NCBI GenBank assembly: GCA_003993805.1
Contig: RSEF01000001.1
Location: forward strand, 100,008,880 to 100,072,879
DNA: 64,000 nucleotides
Source: Himantopus leucocephalus
Lineage: Eukaryota; Chordata; Aves; Charadriiformes; Recurvirostridae
Direction of reading: 5' to 3'
The notes beneath the pieces are model-generated. The model was not told the origin of the DNA and ran no database searches. It saw only the letters and a list, made by a program, of their open reading frames with translations. Positions 38,789 through 48,700 of the stretch are shown here, in pieces (position 1 is the first letter of the stretch; every line of letters begins with the position of its first letter). Both the position numbers and the translations under genes were made by a program.

Positions 38789-39372
38789 TTAACGCTGTCC
38801 AAGCACAGTGTTACTTGATCTCCACCTACTTCCACTGTAACTAGTCTACTTATAAGCATCTCTTACATAAGCACAGAAAACTGTTTTGCTCAATAAGGTA
38901 ATTATTGAGCAGCTATCAACTTTTTACTTAAATATACAGCAGATTTTTTTTCAGGGAAGATAGTTCACATTTTTGTATTCTAATAATTTACAGTGATATT
39001 TGTGCACCTTGTGGCAAAGTTTATACAAGACAATAAAGCTACCACTTGCACAGATGTAGCTACTTAAACCAGTAGTTTCTTTGAAAAACATTGAGAATGA
39101 TGGAAAACGTGTTATGCCAATAAGTAGTAAGGGGCAGGGGGGAATAAATCTTGGCACTCTTCTCGCTAACGCTGTTCCCCAAGAATTATTCTCCACTGGT
39201 TCTTGTGTGATGAATACAGCACTGCTGGACTGTTGCCCTCGCCTCTGGTACAAGCACAGAATGTGGTGGCTTGGGATGGCACCAGCCCTGAGCTCCCTCA
39301 GGGAATGCTGTTCAGACTCAGACACTGAAAGGCGTTGTACTCACTTCTTTTGAACTCATTCCTTGGGATCCT

Positions 39373-40933
39373 TCAGTGCTTCATCAAAGCCTCTCTGGCT
39401 CTGCTCTTCAGTGTCTGCACCTCAGCTGCACCTTTTCCTTTTCCTTCTTCCTCTTCAGCTTCCTAGAGAAAAACCTTTGTTCAGACTTAGCAAGGCATTT
39501 ACGACACTAGAAGAGGGAGCCTCCTACTGGACACATACCTGAGTTTTCTTTATGAGGAAAAATTTCAAGACAAAAATTTTTCTTAAGGCAGAACCTGACA
39601 AAGGCACAAGTAACTTGTATTTCTCAATCATCACGAAAACTAGCTTAACCTCTCACAACAATTTATGAAGCATGTAAGCTATTGCACAATTCAGAAGTAT
39701 TATTTAACAGGGCAAAACAAATGCACTCAGACCAAGGTCCCTGTAGATTCAGCAGGACTTCAGAACCACAGCTGCCTTTGTGCTGGTATTTAGAGATTCT
39801 TTTTCTTCCAAAAACCCCAGAAGGCATAGGAAACCTGGGACTCAGTCCCCAATTACAAGATTTGGCAGGTAGATCTGTAAGCTTTGGCCCACAGCAGCCA
39901 GGGTTCAGGTGGCCAAAGTATTTACATTTGGGATAAAGGAATAGTTTTGGACAATTTAAAGACCATTCCCTCCTTAGTGGCTCCCCAACATGACTCCTAA
40001 GGCATACTTAAGAGACATTTGTTCTAAACCTAGTACTCCAAAGAAGTACCGCTAAGAAATTCACCAAAAATATTAGGTACAACAAGCAACTTAAAAATAA
40101 TGCAATAAAAATAACAAGAAACGTGTTTTTACGGTATAAAGCATTTCAATGTTAAAGTTTATTTAAGACATTAAGAAACACTAACAGGTGTCCAAGCTGA
40201 TGAGGCTAAATCTTGTCCAAGCCTTAGATGTTAAATTACAAAGGAACACAGATCTCCTTGCAGCTGCAGGTGGGAACTTAGGCACAAATACAAGTTAAAT
40301 GGCATGGTGCGTGGGCCCTTCTATTACAACCTAGCTGAAAAGTGCATTACTTTTAAGCAGCTGATCTGTGTCCATTTCCTTTACGTGCCCCTCCTCTGAC
40401 TTTTTTTTTACCTAGTTTAGGCTAACAGTAAGAAACATCTCACAAAAAAAATTGTTTATTAGGTGTTGACAGAAGTCAAGTGTTACTATATAGAAAGGAA
40501 AAGAGGATTTATAAGTCGCATTGTACTTGTTCTTTGGCTTAGGAGAAGTCATTCTGAGTTGCATTTGGCCCCCCGACAGCAAGGGACTGCCGTGTGAGGA
40601 CTTCTAGATGATACCAGTGCATAGACATTTATTTCCACGAAGCCTTTTCCTGACAAGGCAAGGAACTCTGTGTTGTAACTGCACCGGTATCTTACCTTAC
40701 ATTGTTAAGTTTCATCTTCAGTTTCTCCTGACCAGACCCAGCCATCAGCAAAAGTTTTGGTGTTCTTTCCCAAGTCAGGGATGATCTGAAAGGGAAATTC
40801 CAGAGTTCGTTTGAGATCTTTTTTCTTCCATAAAACCCTGTCACGAAGCAGCCTGCAGTCTTTCAACTTCTCAGTACCAGGGGGGGAAAAAAAAGCCCAC
40901 TGACTTCTGCGTGACACCTTAGTGCTATTTTTC
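39373..40933 (-). CDS. Candidate minus-strand exons divergent from TAF13, unidentified
   Basis: Not recognised. Exon 40933-40696 has a strong acceptor (TTTCATTCTAG) and a strong donor (TGTAAG then GTAAGA). It is open for about 75 codons: ..VSRRSQWAFFSPP.., LWKKKDLKRTLEFPFQII, ADGWVWSGETEDET, then TAA at 40707-40705. After a GT-AG intron the next exon begins at 39462 with the same phase, and its frame runs EAEEEEGKGKGAAEVQ .. to a stop at 39375-39373. Either the protein ends at the TAA and the intron is in the 3' UTR, or the TAA is a recent change or an error and the acidic tail continues. An A8/G7 homopolymer pair (near 40881-40894) could hide a frame error. The 5' exon is probably in the CpG island shared with TAF13. 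Confidence 0.35.
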
Positions 40934-41235
40934 CTAGAATGAAAGTCAGAAAATGAAATTAGTTTTGAGCTTCAGTACAGCACATCTACTGTTTTGCATA
41001 TCTGCAGAATATGCAGAACACAGAGATTTATACTCATATTACAAGTGCACAGGAACTCAGCGTCAAGTCAAAGCTCTCTGCTTTACCCTTAGTTATACAG
41101 CCACTAGCGACAGTGATCGATTCAAGGTAAGCAACCCGTACGCCGGCTTCTCCTTGCCATCCCCAAACTGCCCCTTTCTGGGCCAAGGCAAGCGCCTGTA
41201 GAACCCAACCCCAAGCCGTGTGGGCTGGGTCAGCC

Positions 41236-41270
41236 CCCCCCCCCCCCCCCCCCCNCCCCCCCCCCCCCCC
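41236..41270. repeat. Poly-C tract with a single N, upstream of TAF13
   Basis: About 35 C residues with one N at 41255. Long G/C homopolymers are poorly sequenced, so the length is unreliable. Confidence 0.85.
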
Positions 41271-41579
41271 CGCGCATCCCCCGCACCCCCCGGGCGGGGG
41301 GAGCAGAGGCAGCGGGCAACTCCCCCGTCCTACCCCCGTGCTCCTTTCCGTGCGCCAAACCCTTTCCCAGGCACGGAGAGCTTCGTCTGCGCTGGGAAGC
41401 GGTTATGGAGCAAGATAGTTACTGAGGGCACAGAACTCGAACAACAGCCAACGTCTGCACCTACGAAGGAGGATTACACTTTGCATTTTTTTCCCCCCTG
41501 AGGAAAATACACTATAGTAAAAACCGATCACAGCAGCTGAAAAGGACGCCGGCCCCACCAGCAGCAACTGCAGCCAGCT

Positions 41580-42130
41580 TTGCTCTGGGTAGCGGGCCCA
41601 GCGAAGCGGGGACGAGGACCGGGACGGTCGGTCCCAGCGGCCCCGGCCCCGGCCCCGCCCCCCACGGCGGGGGCAGGGCGGGGCTGAGGAAGCGGAAGCT
41701 CTTCCGCCCCGCTCGGAAGCGCCCGGCGGGGTGTGGCGGCCATGGCTGACGAAGAGGAGGACGCGCCGGTGAGTGGCGACGCGGAGGGTCGGGAAACGCT
41801 GTGACGGGACGGTCCGGGCCCGCGTCCCCACCCCCACCGCAGCCGGGCAGCCCCGGTGTGCCCCGGGGGGGTGAGGGAGGCCCGAAGCGGGGCGGGGGAG
41901 GGAGGGCAGGGGGAAGGGGTCCCCCGCCGCCCCGGGCGCTGACGGCGGGCTCTCCTCCGCTGTGCCCGTGTAGTTTGAAGAAGACGCGGAAGAAACCGGC
42001 GGGGGCCTGGACGGCGGGCAGGGCAAGAGGAAGAGGCTGTTCTCCAAAGAACGTGAGTCGATGCGGGGCGGAAACCTCTGCCCAGCGCCGAGGGGTCGCT
42101 GGCAGCCCCGGCAGTGCTGGTGGTGGTGGT
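41580..42130. promoter_or_regulatory. CpG island promoter of TAF13
   Basis: CpG-dense DNA covering the TAF13 first two exons and the 160 bp upstream of the ATG, with GGCCCCGGCCCCGGCCCCGC repeats and a GGGGCAGGGCGGGG box. Likely bidirectional, given the candidate minus-strand exons. Confidence 0.8.
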
Positions 42131-42815
42131 GCTCCCTGCGGCTGTGGAGGACGATGTCCTTTCCCCAGACACAGCTGAAACGCTGAGGAGGCAGCTATGG
42201 AGTTCCAAAACTCATTTTTCCATAGCAAAACGTGTGTCCAGCTCTGGGTTCCCCAGTTCAAGAGAGAGAGGGAACTACTGGAGAGAGTCCAGTGTAGGGC
42301 AACAAAGACGACTGAGGGATTGGAGCATCTCCCTTATGAGGAAAGGCTGAGAGAGCTGGGACTCTTTAGCCTGGAGAAGAGAAGGCTGAGGGGAGACCTT
42401 ATTATTGCTTGTATCTAAAGGGTGGGTTGAAGGAGGATGGAGCCAGACTGTTTTCAGTGGTTCCCAGTGAGAGGACAAGGGGCAATGGGCACAAGCTGGA
42501 ACATAGGAAGTTCCATTCAAACACTAGAAAAAACTTCTTTACGGTTAGGGTGACAGAGCACTGGAACAGGCTGCCTGGGGAGGTTGTGGAGTCCCCTTCT
42601 CTGGAGATTTTCCAGACCCACCTGGATGCAGTCCTGAGTATTGTGCTCTAGCAATCCTGCTTTGGCAGGGGAGTTGGGCTAGATGATCTCTTCTTGAGGT
42701 CCCTTCCAACTCTGAAAATTCCGTGAAAACAGCGGCTTTTGTTTTGTGCCCTGGCTGGAAGTGCAGAAACCTATTGTGTAACACCCCCACCCCCACCCCC
42801 CCCCCAAAANAACCC

Positions 42816-42846
<31 letters not shown>

Positions 42847-44337
42847 AAAAATTGTTAATGCATCATTTGAACCTAACTGTGCCAGAAATCAGTCATGCTG
42901 TCAGTGGGTGTTCAGTATTTGGTAGGCTAAATGCGTATTTAAAGGGTCTGTCATCACATGCGCTTTTCTGCATGTGCAGCACTCAGCTTTTCCTGGCTTC
43001 TGTCTACCTGCTTATTTCCCACACGTTTGCTCACAAACTGTCCTGCCTGACAGACCAGGTGCCACCCTGGCGCAGGAATGTGTGGGCTGGTGAGCTCCAG
43101 CTAGATGTGTGCTCCTGACAGCACTGAATGGACGAAAGAAGCCTCACGCTGAGTGTTTCTTTCTGCAGTAAGATGCATGATGTATGGATTTGGGGATGAC
43201 CAGAACCCTTACACAGAATCAGTGGACATTCTTGAGGACCTGGTAATAGAGTTTATCACAGAAATGGTAAGTCAGCTCAAGACAGCATGGTCAAAATATC
43301 CTCATAAGACTTTAGTTTTCTGAAGGTTAATATCTCTGCCTCAAATACTGCATTATCTGAGGCCAAAAACTGATGCTAGTAGGAAAAAACTAAACTTAGA
43401 CTTTGCCCTTCCAAGATTAAGGCAAAATTCATGCATCTTGCTCCATGTGGGTTTAGAACAGTGTCTGAAGTCCTTAAGTAGCAGTTAGATTAGCATTGGT
43501 GGTGGGGAAACACACAGCTGACTTTGAGGTTTGCTGCGGCATCACTGTATGTGCAGCTGACAAAAGACAAGGCTCAGCTTTGAAAGTTTATTGACTTCTT
43601 GTGTTGTCCCAGTGTCTTTACATGGATGGGAAGGTAGCTGTGCCCTACAAAACAAATGCAAGCTTCTGAGACCCAAAGCCATCCCTCTTCCAGACACTTG
43701 GATTCTGTTTGAAAGTTTGCTGTGTTTTTTTTCCTAAAAAGTTATTCCTACTATTTGGTGGATCCCTTTTCTTTTGAAAGGTTGGCCTTGCCTTCCTGCA
43801 TCAAAATGTCCTAAACTGTCCTGTGATACAGGTGCTTCCCATTGCTTCCAAGTTCTGCCTGCTGCTGTTCGTCTTCAAGCACTCTGCAGGCTGGGGGGTC
43901 CTACATGTAATCTGGCTTTAGTTTTGATGTCATTACTGTTGTGTGTATGTAGCACTATGTGCTGGGTGTGACAGGCAGCTGGGGACAGCAGAGCAACATT
44001 AAGTCCATGGTTTACTGGGAAAGTCTCTCGTGACTAGGATGGTGGTGCCCAGATCCTGAAATTGCTTACTTTTTGATTTTAAAATGACAGGAAATAAAGT
44101 AGAATTGAGATCTTAAAAATTAAGGGGCAAAGGAACTCTGTTGACTTTCCTCTTTTCCTCTAACAGACGCACAAGGCCATGTCAATTGGGCGGCAGGGTC
44201 GTGTACAGGTTGAGGACATTGTCTTTCTAATCCGCAAGGACCCCCGGAAGTTTGCCAGAGTTAAAGACCTCCTAACTATGAACGAAGAACTGAAACGAGC
44301 CAGAAAGGCCTTTGATGAAGCAAACTACGGATCTTGA
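41742..44337 (+). CDS. TAF13: TBP-associated factor 13 (TFIID subunit)
   Basis: A histone-fold subunit of TFIID that pairs with TAF11 and helps load TBP at RNA polymerase II promoters. Four exons with matching phases: 41742-41768, 41974-42052, 43169-43266, 44167-44337 (stop TGA 44335-44337), giving 124 residues, the same as human. The acidic N-terminus [16 protein letters not shown] is followed by [10 protein letters not shown], the histone fold ([40 protein letters not shown]) and the end FDEANYGS. Conservation with human is near complete after residue 20; differences sit in the acidic leader. All introns are GT-AG; intron 2 carries a CR1 and an unresolved poly-C/poly-A tract. From memory human TAF13 is on 1p13, so its place here between GTPBP8 and NEPRO differs from human. 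Confidence 0.97.
42230..42725 (+). mobile_element. CR1 LINE fragment in TAF13 intron 2
   Basis: The CR1 ORF2 end ([20 protein letters not shown].., [20 protein letters not shown]) and 3' UTR (GGGGAGTTGGGCTAGATGATC), with a frame break near 42415. A different CR1 subfamily from the 27-kb and 31-kb copies. Confidence 0.92.
42782..42853. repeat. Poly-C / poly-A low-complexity tract with a single N
   Basis: CCCCCACCCCCA units, a C run, AAAA, N (42810), AA, a long C run, then an A run. The AAAA-N-AA break between two C runs looks like a failed join. Confidence 0.8.
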
Positions 44338-44784
44338 TTCTGTGCGTAGGCTGCACTGGGGCATTACTTGGGCACCTGCTGCCCAAAAGGAAGGAATGTC
44401 ACGTGTGTTGTTTGGAGGTGTTATTCAGGATGGAGGTCACTGCTGGGATGTCTAACCTCACTCCCAGCCTTTTCTGAAAAGTATTCAAGCAGCTGCGTGT
44501 TATCTGATTGTATGTGGTATACTTATGTATTTTTATACCATTTTATGAAATGAGAAAAGAGCTCTAAAGATTCTTGTAATGGCAGGAAGTCTGCTTAAAG
44601 TAGGACTATGTTGAATCAGGTATCTATCACCTGCTAATGATCGGTGATTCTCTACAATTCTTTCAGTTATCACTAGGTATTCCCATGACAGGAAACCTAG
44701 AAAATGGATCTTGGCTAAGTGGACAAAGTCTTCAAGGCCAGACTACTGGAGAAGTCCTGCTCTTTGCTCTGTATATGCTCTTTG

Positions 44785-44790
44785 AATAAA
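44785..44790 (+). terminator. Poly-A signal AATAAA of TAF13
   Basis: Canonical AATAAA about 450 bases past the TAF13 stop. It leaves about 1 kb to the convergent NEPRO stop codon. Confidence 0.75.
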
Positions 44791-45775
44791 ACGTCATAAC
44801 TAAACTGACATTGACCCAATTCACGCAAGGTGCATAATACAGATTTTTTTTAGCAATTAATTGCCTAGGAAGGTTATCTCTTCCTGTCCCAGTGGGTACA
44901 GCTCTTGTTTTCTACCAATATTAAGCCTAGGAAATTGAAGTTAACCTATTCTAGATTTACTTGCATTTACAGCCTTTCCCTACCCCTGTTAGGCAGGTGC
45001 TCTACAATGAAACAGATTCCTGTTCTTCATTCCAAGACAATTTTTTTTCTTAGTATTTTCTGGTGATCCTGATCTTGGGATGTAGTTACAAGCAAGAGGC
45101 TGGCAGAAAGCACTAACCAAATTGCTTGTTCTAACATTATTTCATTAATACATGTTGGAGTAGCTGCGCCTTGCGTTGCCAAGCAGGTAGAAAATATACT
45201 TAAAAGATTTCAGGACAGTGAGAAACATGCTCACATGCTACTGCTGCAGGCCACAGCTGTGCTTTCCCCTATTTCTGGAGCAGCTCAGAAGGTTCAGTGA
45301 ACTCCCTATTGCAGGACAAGGATAACGAATGCTGAACAGCAGTAATATTGCAAGTTACAGCTGTCCCATGTACAAGCAGCATAGAAGGAAGGGTATAAGA
45401 CTATTTCCTTGGAAAAGTGGCAGCAAGTCTTTTGTCCTAAGCAGCAGTAAGTGATCAGCTGCAGCCTTCTGCCATGGATTGTAACTATTTGCATTGTGGA
45501 TTTGACAGCAGGATAGATTTGACAGTAAGGATAACTCAGAGTCGCTGTTCCTGGACAAGGCTAGGTGAAAGGATGAACATTATTCAGCTGTTTGAAACGC
45601 CCTTCCATTAAAAAAAAAAAAAAGCTGTTTTACAAAAAATATAATAAAACCGGTCGCTACTTTTGTAGCGGAATTCAGGCTGTGAGTTACAAGACACCAT
45701 TAGGATTTTGAGGGTTTTACTTAAGAAAAAAATAATTGGAATGACTTGACCTCTTTCCTCCTTGCAAGTCCAGGG
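44791..45775. other. TAF13-NEPRO tail-to-tail spacer
   Basis: Presumably holds the NEPRO 3' UTR on the minus strand. It contains a 14-base A run (about 45609-45622) and a small hairpin, CGCTAC TTTT GTAGCG (45655-45670). No exon seen. Confidence 0.45.
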
Positions 45776-48700
45776 TCAGACACCCATTGCTGCAAAAATA
45801 GAATCAATATCCATGTTCTCAGTAGCTTCTTTCCACACAGGGCCAGGACTTCCTTCCCGCAGCAGCTGCTTAGGTGTCCCAGCATGTCCTTCCCGACTCA
45901 GAGGCCCATCCTGATAAGCTGGGAGGATGGGTGATGCACTGTTCTCACAGACCCCAAAAAGCTCAGAAGGATTTTGCCAAACAGTCTTCAGAGCTCTCTT
46001 CAAGCGCACGGATGATTTGATCCTCCTTCGACAGAACCGTGCCCCATTGATCCTCCTTCGACAGAACCATGCCCCAAGGTACCGCTTTGGCCAGCACACA
46101 TTTTGTGAACCATATAGGAGATATTTACGGACAGATGTTTTGACACAGCACAGTTTCTTCTTCAAGCTTAAGGGGAGGAAGGTGCAGAAAACATAACTTT
46201 ATCAGCTGCTAAAGTGTTATTTCATTTGGGGTTTGGAGAGATTTGGTTATTCACCTTCTCTACCATTTTCCTTGTCATACCAAGGAAATACAACAGTACC
46301 TTCTACAATAGTAGCCAGGTCATTCTGAAGAAAGACGATACCCCTTGCATCATATAATCGTTACCATTAAACATGCACATGACTTAAGGTGCATTTTCAT
46401 CCTCCTTCTAAACTGTTCATGCATTTGCTAGCCTTTTAAATCCTTTCACAAATGACTGCAGCTAAACACAATGTTCATGTCAGACCATCCAGTGACCTGA
46501 ACTAGTGATCCTGTTTGAATTTAAAGAGAGTGGGTTAGACCACTGTGTTTCTCTACACTAGCAAACTGCTTAATATTAAAATGTAAAATGCCAGATCCAG
46601 AAACCCCACACCCATGTAAAATTACCTGCATCCTTGAGCCTCCACATGGTGCAGCCGGTTGCTTTTCAACAACTTGTTACGCAGAAAATAAGCTTCCGAT
46701 TTGAATTTGTTGCCTTTGCACCACAAAATAGCTTTTCTGAGTGCCTCTGACAGTTCCCCAAATGACATAGCTGTTTGGACCATCTGTACAAGAGCTCCAG
46801 TGTGCTGCAATTTTGCTACGCGAGAGGAAAGTGATGTTGATTTTGCTTTAGAAGGTGTTGATGCAATGCTTATACCCTGAAACAAAGAATAACAGAAATA
46901 GTTAGTCTTTACAAACGTGACACGGCTGATTCTCTCTGCTGGAGAGGAGCAGAGCACTGAGGTTTTTGTGAGAACATTCCTTATTTCCTAAGGAGAAAGT
47001 GCAAGAGCAGTCTTGTATTGTAGAATACAAAAAAAGGCAACAAGTAATTAGAATTAGTATTCCTGTCTACTACTGACTTGCTCTCTAGTCATTTCACTTG
47101 ACATACCAACAAATGCTCAAATTTGTAAGCAGAAATTAGGAGTGATTTCCAGTGCAAAGCTTCCACACCGACTTAGGTTGTCAGACAAGCACACCAGGGA
47201 AAGGGGATGTTTTTCATTAGGGTTATTGTGTTTCGAGTGTTAGGGTCTTTAAAGTTTTGGGTTTTTTTTAAAAAAAGGGGTAAAATGATGCCATACAAAC
47301 CTGTTGTGTTAGAGGTCTGGATGGTCTAAGTAAGCTCTTCACATCAAACCCCAGGTGCTTCCCTACAAAGAGAGAGGAGGGTTCCTATTATGAAATAAAG
47401 ACAGTTTTTGCACAGAGGCACCACAGTGCTTTGCCCTGCTGAGCTCTCAGATCTCCAGCTATCTCAGCAGGCTCACACCTGCACTCAGCGTTTCCAGACA
47501 AACTCAAGGGGGCTACGCTCATCTCGCATGGCAGCTGGCAAGGGATGAAGAGGATGCAGAGATTTACAGATGGCTGCAAAGGAGAACTTCATGGGTAAAT
47601 GCTTCGTGCAAACACCTGGATGCCTGCAGTCACTGGCCATAGTCCTGACTGCAGTGGAAAACACTGGCACAGCCCAGAATCAGCAAGCACAGGATACTTG
47701 CATCCTGTATTTGCAACCTCATCTACTCTTGTACAGACTGCACAGAATGCTCTTAGCTTCCCTTACTGTCCTTGGGCCCCATCTATACAGTGGCAGGAAA
47801 ATACAAATGACTATTAACAGGACCTATACACTGCCTTCATTATCTGCTTCTCTTCAGGCTGTACCGTGTTTAGAAAAACCAAACAAAAAGCCTCACAATA
47901 CTGAAATTATCCAGAGCTTTATAAAGGCAAGGGTATATGCAGTGTTCATCTCCTCTTCCAAGGCCAGGAGAGGGGAGTTTGTACTAGAACTGCACTCTGT
48001 GGATAGCAGAAGTGCTTGGCTCTGTCAGACAGAAGCTGCAGTCAGTCTCCGAGATGTCAGAAAACAGTAGCACTGCGGCACAAGGCCTTACCTCTCCTGG
48101 CTCTGGTCATCAGCACTGGCTCTCCAATATCCCCAGGGCACGGGATGCTACAGTTTTTCACAGCACTCATGCAGGTTGCAAAATTTCTCTTTTTCCCCAC
48201 CTCTGGCATTGTTGGGAAGAGCTTCTTCAGCCAGCTGGTAGGTTTTTTTGTTGTAAGCATTCTAACCTTTTGCTTCTTCACCTCCGAAGAAACATTCACT
48301 CCAAGGAAGTTACTGATATCAGAAGGGAAGGTAAACCCCTTGATATAAGGCATCTGTTGGGTCTCGGATACCAGATGAAGCGATGTCGACAATGTGCCAT
48401 ACAAGGAAATGAGGTTCTGCAATACACACCTGTACTGAATCCTGAAGAGAGAAGACAGACAGGTATGGAGTCTCCTTGAGCAAAACCTTGTGCTCACTGA
48501 ATAACTACCTTCAGCTCAAGCAGAAGAGCTGATGGAAGAGATTCCAAGCTGCTCTTACCCTATTCCCCCTCAATACAAGCTTATCTTTTTATGTTCCATC
48601 ACCATGCTTTCCTTAACGTCAGTCTGAGCTTTAAGGAACTGTTCAAGATCAGAGTGCGGGAGTGACTTGACTAGTAAATCCTTGATCAGGAGCCCCTCCA

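Noticed and set aside
38951..39325. A 124-codon minus-strand frame
   Set aside because: No ATG in good context with family resemblance; lies where a 3' UTR of the candidate minus-strand gene would be. Kept only as possible UTR.
41018..41128. A plus-strand segment with strong acceptor (CATATCTGCAG) and donor (CAAG then GTAAGC)
   Set aside because: Open in more than one frame, no partner exons found, and it is upstream of the TAF13 CpG promoter. Could be a non-coding exon, but support is too thin to list.
41512..42261. Long open frames (over 200 codons) on the minus strand across the TAF13 first exons
   Set aside because: They come from stop-poor CpG-island composition, overlap well-supported TAF13 exons and have Pro/Ala/Gly/Arg-rich products with no domain.
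45655..45670. Small hairpin CGCTAC TTTT GTAGCG as a possible histone-type or terminator signal
   Set aside because: Six-base stem only, between convergent genes with poly-A style ends; no reason to assign a function.
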